This document shows, in pieces, positions 19,835 to 29,978 of a DNA stretch of 64,000 nt. Location of the stretch: contig NZ_CAJPUY010000015.1 in assembly GCF_905397275.1 (NCBI RefSeq), positions 1-64,000 of the forward strand. The letters run 5' to 3'. This DNA comes from Cupriavidus yeoncheonensis (GTDB lineage Bacteria > Pseudomonadota > Gammaproteobacteria > Burkholderiales > Burkholderiaceae). How positions within the stretch are numbered: the stretch's first letter is position 1; each line of letters opens with the position of its first letter. The notes beneath the pieces are model-generated. The model was not told the DNA's origin. It made no database searches and saw only the letters and a program-made list of their open reading frames with translations. A program made the position numbers and the translations under genes.

Positions 19835-22669
19835 GTGAGTGTGAGCCAACATCGCCGGAAAGATGCGCCAACCGTCCGTCAGCGCTGGTCAACGCTGGCC
19901 GTCACGGCTATCGGCCTGCTGCTTGCGCAGCCGGCCGCTTACGCCGCGGGGTTCGGGCAATTGCGGGTACAGTCGAATCTGGGGCAGCCACTGCAGGCCG
20001 AGATCGACATCAGCGGGGTGAGTGCGGAAGAGGCAGCAGGGCTCAGCGTCAAGCTGGCCTCCCCGGCGGCATATGCCAGCGCGGGGCTGACCTATGTGCC
20101 TGCGGTGGGCAGCCTGCGGCTTGAGGTCGAGCGGCGCCCCAATGGCAGCTACGTGGCCAAGGTCCGGTCCAGCCAGCCGATCAGCGAGCCGTTCGTCGAC
20201 ATCCTGGTCGACATGAGCTGGTCCAGCGGCAAGGTATCGCGAGCCTACACATTCCTGCTTGACCCCGCCGGGGCCAAGCCTTCCAACCAGACTTTCTCGC
20301 CGGCGACGGTTGTGCAGGCCGCCACGCCGGACGCGTCTCCGGCAGCCGCGCCGGTTCCCGCACCGCTGCCGGAGCCCGCGCCGGCAGTTGCCCAGGGCAC
20401 GCAGCCGAGCGCCCAGGCATCGGTGGCCAAGCCCGCGCGCCCACCTGCCAGCCGCCGTACCCAGGCGGCCCAGAGTGCCACCGAGGGTGAGGCAGCGACT
20501 GGCGGCGCCTACACAGTCAAGCGTGGCGACACGCTGTCGTCGATCGCCGGCGATGCCCTGCTGGACCAGGAGGGCGTGTCGCTGGACCAGATGCTGGTCG
20601 CGCTCTACCGAAACAATCCGAATGCCTTTATCGGCGGCAACATCAACCGCCTGAAATCCGGCGCGGTGCTCCAGGTGCCTTCGCGGCAGCAGGCGCAGTC
20701 GGTGGCGCCCAAGACGGCCCGGCGGGAAGTGGTTGCGCGTACGCATGGGTTTGACGCCTATCGGAGCCGCCTCGCGGCCGCCGCCGCGGCCAAGTCGGTC
20801 GAGCCGGACAGTGGTCGCCAGCAGTCCGGCAACGTCACGGCGCGCGTACAGGATCAGGCCGTGCCGGCCGCAGGCCCGCAGAACGAACTCAAGCTGAGCA
20901 AGGCAGAACGCTCGGGCCAGGCCGGCGCCACGGCGCAGGCTGAAGCCAGCGTGGCCCGCGAGCGGCAACTGAAGGAAGCCGAGAGTCGTCTGGCCCAGCT
21001 TGAAAAGAACGTCGGCGACATGCAGAAGCTGATCGAGCTGAAGAACAGCGAGATCGCCAAGCTGAGCCAGGCCAATCAGGCGGCATTGGCCGATAAGGAC
21101 AAGGCCGAGAAGGCTGCAGACAAGGCCGCGAAGGCGGAAGTCAAGACGGAAGCCAAGGCACCGAACGTGGTCGCGGCAGAGCCGCCGAAGGCGGACGCGC
21201 CGGCCGAGGCCACGCCAGCCGCGCCGGTGGCGCAGGCTGCGGCAAGCGCTGCGGCGGCTACCGTTGCGGCGCCTGCCACGGCAACGGCCGCCGCCGCGGC
21301 GCCTGGCGCGGCAGCCAGCGCTGCGCAGGCAGCCGCCCCGGCGTCGGCCCCGGCCGTCAAGCGTCCGCCGGTCGTGGTGCAGGCGGCACCCGCTCCCGAG
21401 CCGTCGTTCCTTGACGGCCTGCTGGCCAATCCGATGCTGTTGCCGGGCGGCGGCCTGCTGATCGCGCTGCTGGGCGGCTATGCGATCTATCGCCGCCGCC
21501 AGCAGCAGAAGACGGCCGATGGCGGCGCCTTCGGTGACAGCATCCTGTCGCAGGAAAGCACCGTGATGGCCGGCGCCAATTCGCTGTTCGGTGCCGCCGG
21601 CGGCCAGAGCGTGGACACCTCGCAGCACAGCGTGTTCGGTGCGGATTTCCGCATCGGCAACAACATGCCGGAAGCCAGCGAAGTCGATCCGATCGCCGAG
21701 GCGGAGGTCTATATCGCCTACGGGCGCGATGTGCAGGCGGAAGAGATCCTGCGCGAAGCGCTCGAGAAGGATCCGGAGCAGCAGCCGATCCGGCTCAAGC
21801 TCCTGGAGATTTACAGTAATCGTCAGGATGTGGAAGGTTTCCGCGTGATTGCAGAAGAGATGTTCGCCCAGACCGGCGGACAAGGTGCGGAATGGCTCAA
21901 GGCCGCGGAAATGGGGCGCGCACTCGATGCGGGCAATGCGTTGTTCCTGGCCGTGACGCCGGATACCAGTGGTGGCCCCGAAACGGCCACGGCGCCGGGC
22001 GATCAGTGGCGCACGCAGGATCCGTCGCAGAATCCTGCGGCGGCGCCGCGCGAAGCCTCGCTCGCGGACCTGGCCCTGCCGCTCGATGCCTTCCCGGCAC
22101 CGGCGGCCGGCGACCCGATCGTCGCGCCGGATTCGGCCGCGCTGGTGTTCGGCGACACCGCCATGCATGCGAACGAGCGGCTTGAACCGGCCGCGAAGTT
22201 CGATGACGGCCTGGACCTGACCCTGCCGGCCACCGGCGACGATACCCTGGCGGACGTGCCGCGCCTGGATACGCCGACGCGTTCGCGCGCGCTGGATTTC
22301 GACATGTCGGGCATCTCGCTCGACCTCAATGCCGGATCCGACGCTGAGGTGCGCAGCGACGCCGAGTCCGCGACGCCGCTGCCGTCCCCGACCATGATCC
22401 GTGACGGCAAGCTGCCCGAGCCGATCGACCTCGCCGGCCTCGGCATGAGCGACGGCGGCGCCGACACCACGCCGGGCGTCTCGCCGAGCACGCTGTCGAC
22501 GGACGGCATGGATGGCGGCCGCGATATGCAGATCAAGCTCGACCTGGCCCGCGCCTACATCGAGATCGGCGACAAGGAAGGCGCGCGCGAGCTGCTGCAG
22601 GAAGTCGTGGAGCAGTCGCAGGACGACCTGCAGGCGGAGGCGCGCTCGCTGCTGCTCGAAGTCGCCTGA
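19835..22669 (+). CDS. fimV: FimV/HubP-family polar protein
   Basis: This large inner-membrane hub protein has 944 residues and, in relatives, recruits pilus and polar machinery. Order of parts: signal peptide ending at about residue 38; FimV N domain beginning GFGQLRVQSNLGQPLQAEID; Pro/Ala-rich linker; LysM-like domain (about 222-285, YTVKRGDTLSSIAGDAL); coiled coil (about 375-428); Ala-rich stretch; membrane helix (about 534-552, LLPGGGLLIALLGGYAIYRRR is the region); acidic cytoplasmic tail; and the C-terminal FimV TPR motif (about 891-931, IKLDLARAYIEIGDKEGA). GTG 19835 after CGGAGC is preferred to an ATG 17 codons upstream. The asd-fimV-truA order is conserved. Confidence 0.92.
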   Translation: MSVSQHRRKDAPTVRQRWSTLAVTAIGLLLAQPAAYAAGFGQLRVQSNLGQPLQAEIDISGVSAEEAAGLSVKLASPAAYASAGLTYVPAVGSLRLEVERRPNGSYVAKVRSSQPISEPFVDILVDMSWSSGKVSRAYTFLLDPAGAKPSNQTFSPATVVQAATPDASPAAAPVPAPLPEPAPAVAQGTQPSAQASVAKPARPPASRRTQAAQSATEGEAATGGAYTVKRGDTLSSIAGDALLDQEGVSLDQMLVALYRNNPNAFIGGNINRLKSGAVLQVPSRQQAQSVAPKTARREVVARTHGFDAYRSRLAAAAAAKSVEPDSGRQQSGNVTARVQDQAVPAAGPQNELKLSKAERSGQAGATAQAEASVARERQLKEAESRLAQLEKNVGDMQKLIELKNSEIAKLSQANQAALADKDKAEKAADKAAKAEVKTEAKAPNVVAAEPPKADAPAEATPAAPVAQAAASAAAATVAAPATATAAAAAPGAAASAAQAAAPASAPAVKRPPVVVQAAPAPEPSFLDGLLANPMLLPGGGLLIALLGGYAIYRRRQQQKTADGGAFGDSILSQESTVMAGANSLFGAAGGQSVDTSQHSVFGADFRIGNNMPEASEVDPIAEAEVYIAYGRDVQAEEILREALEKDPEQQPIRLKLLEIYSNRQDVEGFRVIAEEMFAQTGGQGAEWLKAAEMGRALDAGNALFLAVTPDTSGGPETATAPGDQWRTQDPSQNPAAAPREASLADLALPLDAFPAPAAGDPIVAPDSAALVFGDTAMHANERLEPAAKFDDGLDLTLPATGDDTLADVPRLDTPTRSRALDFDMSGISLDLNAGSDAEVRSDAESATPLPSPTMIRDGKLPEPIDLAGLGMSDGGADTTPGVSPSTLSTDGMDGGRDMQIKLDLARAYIEIGDKEGARELLQEVVEQSQDDLQAEARSLLLEVA

Positions 22670-22719
22670 GTTATCATCGACGGTCCGGGCAGGCGGCACG
22701 CGTGCCGCGGCCCGAAGTG

Positions 22720-22756
22720 ATGCGCCGGAAGCGTCCCTTCCGGCGCATTTGTTTTT
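22720..22756 (+). terminator. Intrinsic terminator of fimV
   Basis: ATGCGCCGGAAG (22720-22731) pairs with CTTCCGGCGCAT (22737-22748), followed by TTGTTTTT. Confidence 0.93.
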
Positions 22757-22792
22757 GTCGGCCCCTCTACTGACGGGCCAGTCTTCCGCGCC

Positions 22793-23614
22793 ATGAACCG
22801 CATCGCCATCGGCCTCCACTACGACGGTGCCGCCTTCTCCGGCTGGCAGTCGCAGCCGCATCGCAATACCGTGCAGGACCACCTCGAGGACGCGATCGAG
22901 CGCTTCGCCGGCGTGCGCCTGCTGACCACCGTGGCGGGCCGCACCGATGCCGGCGTGCACGCGCTGGGCCAGGTGATCCATCTCGACACCACGCTGAACC
23001 GGGACAAGTTCTCCTGGGTGCGTGGCGTCAACGCCTTCCTGCCGCCGTCGATTGCGCTGCAGTGGGCGCTCCCGGTCAATGAAGACTTTCACGCGCGCTT
23101 CCTCGCCTTCGAGCGCATGTACTACTACGCACTCTACACCGGGCCGCACCGGGTACCGCTCGCGCATGGCCGCGCCGGCTACCTGATGCTGCCGCCGGGC
23201 CAGCGGCTCGATGTGGATGCCATGCGTGACGCCTCGCGCTGCCTGCTGGGCGAGCATGATTTTTCTTCGTTCCGCGCGGCAGAATGCCAGGCCAAGTCAC
23301 CGGTCAAGACCATGTATGACGTGACGCTGAAGGCGGACGGCAACTGGGTCTTTGTACGTTTCCGCGCCAGCGCTTTCCTGCACCACATGGTGCGCAACCT
23401 GATGGGTTGCCTGGTGGCGGTAGGGCGGGGGCGTTACCCGCCGGAATGGCTGGCCGGGGTGCTGGCCGGGCGCAGCCGCCGGCTGGCCGCGCCCACGTTC
23501 ATGCCCGACGGCCTTTACCTCGCGGACGTGAAGTATCCTGAGGCTTTCCAGATTCCGGCGGCCGACCCGTCCGCCAGCCTGTTCCACGGAGTGTTCCCCC
23601 ATGACGCAGCCTGA
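22793..23614 (+). CDS. truA: tRNA pseudouridine(38-40) synthase
   Basis: This enzyme converts U38-U40 of the tRNA anticodon stem to pseudouridine. It has 273 residues. The catalytic Asp is D52 in [15 protein letters not shown]. Other family motifs are [13 protein letters not shown] and [19 protein letters not shown]. The 3' end overlaps trpF by 14 bases, so the two are coupled. Confidence 0.97.
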   Translation: MNRIAIGLHYDGAAFSGWQSQPHRNTVQDHLEDAIERFAGVRLLTTVAGRTDAGVHALGQVIHLDTTLNRDKFSWVRGVNAFLPPSIALQWALPVNEDFHARFLAFERMYYYALYTGPHRVPLAHGRAGYLMLPPGQRLDVDAMRDASRCLLGEHDFSSFRAAECQAKSPVKTMYDVTLKADGNWVFVRFRASAFLHHMVRNLMGCLVAVGRGRYPPEWLAGVLAGRSRRLAAPTFMPDGLYLADVKYPEAFQIPAADPSASLFHGVFPHDAA

Positions 23615-24314
23615 GCGCGCCGACGCGGCGCCGCCCCGCACCCGCATCAAGATCTGCGGCCTGACGCGCGAGGAAGACGTGCGGGCGGCGGTGGATGCCG
23701 GTGCCGACGCGATCGGCATGGTGTTCTATCCGCCCAGTCCGCGCTATGTCGACCTGGCGCGCGCCGCCGAACTGGCCGAAGCCGCCGGGCCGTTCGTCTC
23801 GGTGGTGGGCCTGTTCGTCAACGCCGACATGGAAGAGGTGGCCCACGTGGCCGAGCGTGTGCCTCTGACGATGCTTCAGTTCCACGGTGACGAGAGCCCG
23901 CAGTACTGCACGCAGACGGCGCAGCGCTGCCGCCTGCCTTTTCTGCGCGCAGCGCGTGTGCGCCCCGGTCTTGATTTGATAGAATTCGCCGATCAATACC
24001 GTGATGCCGCTGGCTTGCTGCTGGATGCCTTCGTCGAGGGCTATGGCGGCGGCGGCCACGTCTTCGACTGGACCCTGATTCCCCCGGCATGGCTAGCTTC
24101 CAACCATCCGTCCACCAGCAACCCGAACGCAAGCGGCGCTCCTCGCATCGTTTTGAGTGGTGGGTTGAACGCGCAAAACGTCGCTGGCGCGATTGAACGC
24201 GTGCGGCCCTACGCTGTTGATGTCAGCAGTGGTGTCGAGGCCGCCAAGGGCGTGAAAGACCACGCCCGCATTGCCGCGTTCGTGCGCGCTGTCCGCAGTG
24301 CCGAAGCAGGATGA
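23601..24314 (+). CDS. trpF: Phosphoribosylanthranilate isomerase
   Basis: This (beta/alpha)8 enzyme performs the Amadori rearrangement of phosphoribosylanthranilate in tryptophan synthesis. It has 237 residues, a little over the usual 200-220. The excess is an N-terminal tail of about 14 residues and a Ser/Asn-rich insert around [14 protein letters not shown]. The catalytic Cys is C19 in [10 protein letters not shown], the acid Asp lies in [18 protein letters not shown], and the phosphate site is [10 protein letters not shown] with [15 protein letters not shown]. It starts inside truA and trpB follows 124 bases later. Confidence 0.96.
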   Translation: MTQPERADAAPPRTRIKICGLTREEDVRAAVDAGADAIGMVFYPPSPRYVDLARAAELAEAAGPFVSVVGLFVNADMEEVAHVAERVPLTMLQFHGDESPQYCTQTAQRCRLPFLRAARVRPGLDLIEFADQYRDAAGLLLDAFVEGYGGGGHVFDWTLIPPAWLASNHPSTSNPNASGAPRIVLSGGLNAQNVAGAIERVRPYAVDVSSGVEAAKGVKDHARIAAFVRAVRSAEAG

Positions 24315-24438
24315 GCAGGGCCGCAGGATCGGCCCGTGCACCATGCTCCCGGCGGCCCGCTGGCCGCGCCCACCCGCATCACCGTCAAATTTGCGCCCTT
24401 GCCCTGCAGGCAAGGCCGCTGACCTGAAGAGCCCAGAC

Positions 24439-25632
24439 ATGTACGACCTGCCCGATTCCCGTGGCCATTTCGGCCCTTATGGCGGCACCTTCGTCTCCGA
24501 GACGCTGGTCCACGCGCTCGATGAGCTGCGCGAGGCCTATGCCCATTACCAGAAAGATGCGGAGTTCGATGCCGAATTCCGTCGTGAACTGAAGCACTTT
24601 GTCGGCCGCCCGTCGCCGATCTACCACGCGCAACGCTGGAGCGAGCTGCTCGGTGGCGCGCAAATCTACCTCAAGCGCGAGGACCTGAACCACACCGGCG
24701 CCCACAAGATCAATAACGTGATCGGCCAGGCGCTGCTGGCCAAGCGCATGGGCAAGAAGCGCGTGATCGCCGAGACCGGCGCCGGCCAGCACGGCGTGGC
24801 CACGGCCACCATCGCTGCGCGTTTCGGCATGGAATGCGTGGTCTACATGGGCTCCGAGGACGTCAAGCGCCAGGCCGCCAACGTCTACCGCATGAAGCTG
24901 CTGGGCGCCACCGTGGTGCCCGTGGAAAGCGGCTCGCGCACGCTCAAGGACGCGCTCAACGAAGCCATGCGCGACTGGGTGACCAACGTCGAGACCACCT
25001 TCTACATCATCGGCACCGTTGCCGGCCCGCACCCGTACCCGATGATGGTGCGCGATTTCCAGTGCGTGATCGGCGAGGAAGCCAAGGTGCAGATGCCCGA
25101 GATGACCGGCCGCCAGCCGGATGCGGTGATCGCCTGCGTGGGCGGGGGCTCCAATGCCATGGGCATCTTTTACCCGTACATCGAGCACAAGGACGTGCAA
25201 CTGATCGGCGTGGAAGCCGCCGGCGACGGCCTGGATACCGGCCGGCATGCGGCCTCGCTGATTGGGGGCACGCCGGGCGTGCTGCACGGCAACCGGACCT
25301 ACCTGCTGCAGGACGAGAATGGCCAGATCATCGAGACGCACTCGGTATCGGCCGGCCTCGACTATCCGGGCGTGGGCCCCGAGCACGCCTGGCTCAAGGA
25401 CATCGGCCGTGCACAGTACGTGCCGATCACCGATGAAGAGGCGCTCAAGGCCTTTCATGACTGCTGCCGCATCGAGGGCATCATCCCGGCGCTGGAATCG
25501 AGCCACGCCATCGCCTACGCGTGCAAGCTGGCACCGACGCTGCCCAACGACAAGCTGCTGCTGGTGAACCTGTCCGGCCGCGGCGACAAGGACATGCATA
25601 CCGTGGCCGAACGTTCGGGGCTCAAGCTCTGA
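24439..25632 (+). CDS. trpB: Tryptophan synthase beta chain
   Basis: This PLP enzyme joins indole and serine. It has 397 residues. The Schiff-base lysine is K90 in [10 protein letters not shown], the phosphate-binding loop is VGGGSNAMG, and the communication region includes [14 protein letters not shown] 24439 ([16 protein letters not shown]) matches the family. Its stop shares a base with the start of the methyltransferase gene (TGATG), an unusual neighbour that separates it from trpA. Confidence 0.98.
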   Translation: MYDLPDSRGHFGPYGGTFVSETLVHALDELREAYAHYQKDAEFDAEFRRELKHFVGRPSPIYHAQRWSELLGGAQIYLKREDLNHTGAHKINNVIGQALLAKRMGKKRVIAETGAGQHGVATATIAARFGMECVVYMGSEDVKRQAANVYRMKLLGATVVPVESGSRTLKDALNEAMRDWVTNVETTFYIIGTVAGPHPYPMMVRDFQCVIGEEAKVQMPEMTGRQPDAVIACVGGGSNAMGIFYPYIEHKDVQLIGVEAAGDGLDTGRHAASLIGGTPGVLHGNRTYLLQDENGQIIETHSVSAGLDYPGVGPEHAWLKDIGRAQYVPITDEEALKAFHDCCRIEGIIPALESSHAIAYACKLAPTLPNDKLLLVNLSGRGDKDMHTVAERSGLKL

Positions 25633-26546
25633 TGCGCGCGCTGCCACCTTCCGTACCGTCGGAGCTGGCCCTGGGCGGGGCTTCGGACCTGCCCGGCGCG
25701 CCGCACGCCCCCGCGCTGCAGCTGTTCCAGGAGGACATGTTCGAAGGCATTGCGCGCCTGCCGGACGGTTCGGTCGACCTCATCGTTGCCGATCCGCCCT
25801 ATGGGCTGGGCAAGGACTACGGCAATGATTCCGACCTGCTCTCGGGCCAGGCCTACCTGGAGTGGTCCGAGCGCTGGATGGATGCCGTCTGCCCCAAGCT
25901 GTCGCCGAAGGGCACGCTGTACCTGTTCTGCACCTGGCAGTACTCGCCCGAGCTGTTCGTCATGCTCAAGCGCCGGCTGACCATGATCAACGAGATCATC
26001 TGGGACCGCCGCGTACCCAGCATGGGCGGCACCACGCGCAAGTACTCGTCGGTGCACGACAACATCGGCTTCTTCGCCAGGGCGCGCGACTACTACTTCG
26101 ACCTGGACCCGGTGCGCATCCCGTATGACCCGGAGACCAAGAAGGCACGCAGCCGCCCGCGTTTCGAAGGCAAGAAGTGGCTCGAGATGGGCTACAACCC
26201 CAAGGACCTGTGGAGCATCTCGCGCATCCACCGGCAGGATCCGGAACGCGCCAACCATCCCACGCAGAAGCCGCTGGAGATTGTCGAGCGCATGGTGCTG
26301 TCGAGCTGCCCGCCGGGCGGCCTGGTGCTGGATCCGTTCGCCGGCAGTGGCACGACCGCGGTGGCGTGCCTGCGCCACGGGCGGCGCTTCGTGGGCTTCG
26401 AGATCAATCCCGAGTATGTCGAGGTGGCACGCGGGCGCGTCGAAGCGGCCGTGCAACTGGCCAGGTCCGAGGCGGACCGCAACCCAACATCGGCGGCTGC
26501 CAATGACGAGGATTCGTCGGCGCAGCGGCCTCACCTGATTCCCTGA
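25632..26546 (+). CDS. Orphan site-specific DNA methyltransferase, beta class
   Basis: This S-adenosylmethionine-dependent amino-methyltransferase has 304 residues. Motif [17 protein letters not shown] comes first (about residues 51-65) and motif [22 protein letters not shown] is late (about 233-253), the beta-class order. DPPY favours N6-adenine as product. No restriction gene is nearby, so it is a solitary, likely regulatory enzyme. It is translationally coupled to trpB and ends one base before trpA. From memory, related genes at this trp position in Ralstonia and Burkholderia are linked to GTWWAC methylation; specificity here is inferred. The last ~20 residues are low-complexity. Confidence 0.9.
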   Translation: MRALPPSVPSELALGGASDLPGAPHAPALQLFQEDMFEGIARLPDGSVDLIVADPPYGLGKDYGNDSDLLSGQAYLEWSERWMDAVCPKLSPKGTLYLFCTWQYSPELFVMLKRRLTMINEIIWDRRVPSMGGTTRKYSSVHDNIGFFARARDYYFDLDPVRIPYDPETKKARSRPRFEGKKWLEMGYNPKDLWSISRIHRQDPERANHPTQKPLEIVERMVLSSCPPGGLVLDPFAGSGTTAVACLRHGRRFVGFEINPEYVEVARGRVEAAVQLARSEADRNPTSAAANDEDSSAQRPHLIP

Positions 26547-26547
26547 T

Positions 26548-27345
26548 ATGTCCCGCATCCAGAAGACATTGGCGGCGCTGGCCGCGCAGAACAAGAAGGG
26601 CCTGATCCCGTTCATCACCGCAGGTGACCCGGAACCGGGCCTGACCGTGGACCTGATGCACGCGCTGGTTGCCGGCGGCGCCGACGTGATCGAGCTGGGC
26701 GTGCCGTTTTCCGACCCGATGGCCGATGGCCCCGTGATCCAGCGCGCTTCCGAGCGCGCACTGGCCAATGGCGTGTCGCTCACGCAGGTGCTGCATTGGG
26801 TGCGCGAATTCCGCCAGACCAATGCCGACACGCCGGTCGTGCTGATGGGCTATGCCAACCCGATCGAGCGCATGGGCGAAGCGGCATTTGCCGAGGCCGC
26901 GCGCGACGCCGGCGTGGACGGCGTGCTGGTGGTCGACTACCCGCCCGAGGAGTGCGAGACTTTCGCCGCGCTGATGCGCGACAACGGCATCGACCCGATC
27001 TTCCTGCTGGCGCCGACTTCCACGGATGACCGCATCGCGGCCGTGGGCAAGGTGGCGAGCGGCTATGTCTACTACGTCTCGCTCACGGGCGTGACCGGAT
27101 CGGCGACGCTCGACCTGGACAGCGTGGCGGCGCGCATGCCGCTGATCAAGAAGCACGTCAACCTGCCGGTCGGCGTGGGCTTCGGCATCCGCGACGCGCA
27201 GACCGCGCGCGCCATCAGCGGCGTGGCCGATGCCGTAGTGATCGGCAGCCGCCTCGTGCAACTGCTGGAAGATGCGCCACGGGCCCAGGCGGTAGAATCG
27301 CTGCGTTCGTTCATTGCCGGGATCCGTCAGGCCATGGACGCCTGA
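26548..27345 (+). CDS. trpA: Tryptophan synthase alpha chain
   Basis: This enzyme cleaves indole-3-glycerol phosphate and channels indole to TrpB. It has 265 residues. The catalytic pair is E49 and D60 in [15 protein letters not shown]. The phosphate-binding parts are [10 protein letters not shown] and GVGFGIRD, followed by VVIGSRLV. It starts one base after the methyltransferase stop, so the trpB-methyltransferase-trpA run must be one message. accD follows after about 200 bases. Confidence 0.98.
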   Translation: MSRIQKTLAALAAQNKKGLIPFITAGDPEPGLTVDLMHALVAGGADVIELGVPFSDPMADGPVIQRASERALANGVSLTQVLHWVREFRQTNADTPVVLMGYANPIERMGEAAFAEAARDAGVDGVLVVDYPPEECETFAALMRDNGIDPIFLLAPTSTDDRIAAVGKVASGYVYYVSLTGVTGSATLDLDSVAARMPLIKKHVNLPVGVGFGIRDAQTARAISGVADAVVIGSRLVQLLEDAPRAQAVESLRSFIAGIRQAMDA

Positions 27346-27381
27346 AGTGATGAATTGCCGGCTTCAAGGTGAAGGAAAAGT

Positions 27382-27483
27382 GCCGAAGCATGCGCGTGAT
27401 GCGTGTTCTGCTTCGGCCGAACCATGCCGGCATGGTAAATTCGCAGGTTGATTCCCTGTCGTGGCCCCGGCTTTCGCCGGGCC
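27382..27483 (+). promoter_or_regulatory. Paired hairpins in the trpA-accD gap
   Basis: GCCGAAGCA (27382-27390) pairs with TGCTTCGGC (27409-27417). A second GC-rich hairpin, CCCCGGC/GCCGGG, lies at about 27463-27483. Neither has a T tract. They occupy much of the accD 5' leader and could affect mRNA stability or accD translation; no function is established from sequence. Confidence 0.4.
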
Positions 27484-27547
27484 GATGCCTAGTGCAGTCG
27501 TGGTGCAGTCGTGCACGGCGAACGGCAGTCATCCGAAAGGAGCTTTC

Positions 27548-28420
27548 ATGAGCTGGTTGGATAAACTCCTGCCCCCCAAGATTCAACAGACCGACCCCAG
27601 TACCCGCAAGGGCATTCCCGAGGGGCTGTGGGTCAAGTGCCCGTCGTGCGAGTCCACCCTGTACCGGACCGACGTCGAGGCCAACCTGCACGTCTGCCCG
27701 AAGTGCGACCACCACATGCGTATCGGCGCGCGCGCGCGCCTGGACGCGCTGCTCGATGCCGAAGGCCGTTATGAGATCGGCCAGGAAATCGTGCCGGTGG
27801 ATGCGCTCAAGTTCAAGGACAGCAAGAAGTACCCCGACCGCATCAAGGCCGCCATGGAGGAGACCGGCGAGACCGATGCCATGGTGGTGATGGGTGGTGC
27901 CATCCACACCATCCCGGTGGTGGCGAGCTGCTTCGAGTTCGAATTCATGGGCGGCTCGATGGGCTCCGTGGTCGGCGAGCGCTTTGTGCGCGGCGCCAAG
28001 GCGGCGCTGGAGCAGAAGGTGCCGTTCATCTGCTTTACCGCCACGGGCGGTGCGCGCATGCAGGAAAGCCTGCTGTCGCTGCTGCAGATGGCCAAGACCA
28101 CGGCCATGCTGAACCAGCTCTCCGCGGCCAAGCTGCCGTTCATCAGCGTGCTCACCGACCCGACCATGGGCGGCGTGTCCGCGAGCTTCGCGTTCCTCGG
28201 TGACGTGGTGATTGCCGAGCCCAAGGCGCTGATCGGCTTTGCCGGCCCGCGCGTGATCGAGCAGACCGTGCGCGAGAAGCTGCCGGAAGGGTTCCAGCGT
28301 TCGGAGTTCCTGGTGCAGAAGGGCGCCATCGACATGATCGTGGACCGCCGCAAGCTGCGCGCCGAGCTGGCACAGCTGCTGGCGCTGCTGCAGAAGCAGC
28401 CCGCGGACGCGGTCGCGTAA
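27548..28420 (+). CDS. accD: Acetyl-CoA carboxylase carboxyltransferase beta subunit
   Basis: This subunit forms the carboxyltransferase with AccA that makes malonyl-CoA for fatty acid synthesis. It has 290 residues. The N-terminal zinc ribbon has CPSC and CPKC pairs (about residues 32-35 and 51-54). The crotonase-fold core carries [20 protein letters not shown] and the [18 protein letters not shown] oxyanion region. ATG 27548 follows AAAGGAG. The accD-folC-dedD-cvpA-purF order is conserved even in E. coli. Confidence 0.98.
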   Translation: MSWLDKLLPPKIQQTDPSTRKGIPEGLWVKCPSCESTLYRTDVEANLHVCPKCDHHMRIGARARLDALLDAEGRYEIGQEIVPVDALKFKDSKKYPDRIKAAMEETGETDAMVVMGGAIHTIPVVASCFEFEFMGGSMGSVVGERFVRGAKAALEQKVPFICFTATGGARMQESLLSLLQMAKTTAMLNQLSAAKLPFISVLTDPTMGGVSASFAFLGDVVIAEPKALIGFAGPRVIEQTVREKLPEGFQRSEFLVQKGAIDMIVDRRKLRAELAQLLALLQKQPADAVA

Positions 28421-28441
28421 GACCGCATCGGTGGTACAGGC

Positions 28442-28476
28442 AAGGGCGCGGGCGGTTGACGCGCCTTTTGCTTTTG
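28442..28476 (+). terminator. Intrinsic terminator of accD
   Basis: GGCGCG (28445-28450) pairs with CGCGCC (28460-28465), extended by AA/TT pairs, and is followed by TTTTGCTTTTG. Confidence 0.75.
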
Positions 28477-28554
28477 CTGGCGCCGCCGCGCCAGCGAACT
28501 TGACTTTCGGGCCGGCTGGCCAAATCTAGTAGCAAAGCATCCTCACCCCCCCTC

Positions 28555-29865
28555 ATGCCTGTCTTCCACACCCTTCCCGAATGGCTCGCCCATCTCGAAA
28601 CTGCCCATCCCGTGGGCATCGACATGGGCCTGACCCGTATCACGCGCGTCAAGGAAGCGCTGGGCCTGCGCATCGATGCCGTGGTGTTCACGGTTGGCGG
28701 CACCAACGGCAAGGGCTCCACCTGCGCCATGCTGGAGCGCATCCTGCTGGAGGCGGGCTACAAGGTGGGCTGCCATACCTCGCCGCACCTGGTGTCGTTC
28801 AACGAGCGCGCCCGCATCAATGGCGAGTTCGCCACGGACGCGCAACTGCTGCCGCACTTCGAGGCGGTGGAACGCGCCCGCACGAGCTATGCCGATCCGG
28901 TCAGCCTGACGTACTTCGAGTTCACCACGCTCGCCATCATCCACATGTTCGCGGCCGCCGGGCTCGATGCCATGGTGCTGGAAGTGGGGCTGGGTGGCCG
29001 GCTCGATGCCGTCAACGTGATCGATACGGACTGCGCGGTCATCACCAGCGTCGATATCGATCACACGCAGTACCTCGGCGACACGCGCGAGAAGATCGGC
29101 TTCGAGAAGGCCGGCATCTTCCGCCCGGGCGTGCCGGCGATCTGCGGCGACCCAATGCCCCCCCAGTCGCTGGTGGACCATGCCGAGGCGATCGGCGCCG
29201 ACCTGTGGCTGGTCGGGCGCGATTTCCGGCACCAGGCCGCCAAGGGGCAGGAACGCCAGCAGTGGGACTGGAGCGGGCGCGAGCGCAAGCTCAACGGCCT
29301 TGGCTATCCTGCGCTGCGCGGCGCCAACCAGCTGCTGAATGCATCGGCGGCGCTGGCTGCGCTGCAGGCGATGCGCTCGCGCCTGCCCGTGAGCGCGCAG
29401 GAAGTGCGCAACGGCCTGGCCTTCGTGGAACTGCCGGGGCGCTTCCAGGTACTGCCGGGACGTCCGGCCGTGATCCTCGACGTGGCGCATAACCCGCATG
29501 CGGCGGCCACGCTGGGGCAGAACATGGAGAACATGGGCTTCTTCCGCTACACCTACGCGGTGTTCGGCGCGATGCAGGACAAGGACATTGCCGGCGTGCT
29601 GAGCCAGGTGGCCGACAAGATCGACCACTGGTGCCTGTGCGACCTGCCGACCGAGCGTGCCGCCACCGCGGCCGATTTGCTGCAGAAGCTGGAAGAGGGC
29701 GGTTTCCAGCCGGGGCCGGATGCCACGGCAGCCTGCTTTTCCAGCCCGGAGGCGGCTTACAGGGATGCCATCGAGAGAGCGACCGAGAATGATAGAATTC
29801 TGGTCTTCGGATCGTTCTATACCGTTGCCGGCGTGATGGCTTACCGCGCCACGCAGGCAAACTAG
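28555..29865 (+). CDS. folC: Dihydrofolate synthase / folylpolyglutamate synthase
   Basis: This ATP-dependent ligase adds glutamate to dihydropteroate and to folates. It has 436 residues. The P-loop is VGGTNGKGSTCAMLERIL, the ATPase loop is HTSPHLVSFNERARING, and the folate-ligase motif LEVGLGGRLDAVNVID with SVDIDHTQYLGDTREKIG is intact. The C-terminal domain contains ILDVAHNPHAA. It sits between the accD terminator and dedD in the conserved cluster. Confidence 0.97.
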   Translation: MPVFHTLPEWLAHLETAHPVGIDMGLTRITRVKEALGLRIDAVVFTVGGTNGKGSTCAMLERILLEAGYKVGCHTSPHLVSFNERARINGEFATDAQLLPHFEAVERARTSYADPVSLTYFEFTTLAIIHMFAAAGLDAMVLEVGLGGRLDAVNVIDTDCAVITSVDIDHTQYLGDTREKIGFEKAGIFRPGVPAICGDPMPPQSLVDHAEAIGADLWLVGRDFRHQAAKGQERQQWDWSGRERKLNGLGYPALRGANQLLNASAALAALQAMRSRLPVSAQEVRNGLAFVELPGRFQVLPGRPAVILDVAHNPHAAATLGQNMENMGFFRYTYAVFGAMQDKDIAGVLSQVADKIDHWCLCDLPTERAATAADLLQKLEEGGFQPGPDATAACFSSPEAAYRDAIERATENDRILVFGSFYTVAGVMAYRATQAN

Positions 29866-29978
29866 CGGTACCGCCGCCGGTACGACCACGTTGTAGCGCA
29901 ACGGTCGTGCGGCAATCGAGCGACAAACCAGCGGTCGACACCGACGCAAAACGGACGGCCGCCGCACCGAACCAATCT

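Noticed and set aside
19889-23257. A leftward 1122-codon open frame across fimV and truA
   Set aside because: Despite its length it mirrors fimV codon structure, has no domain pattern and crosses the fimV terminator.
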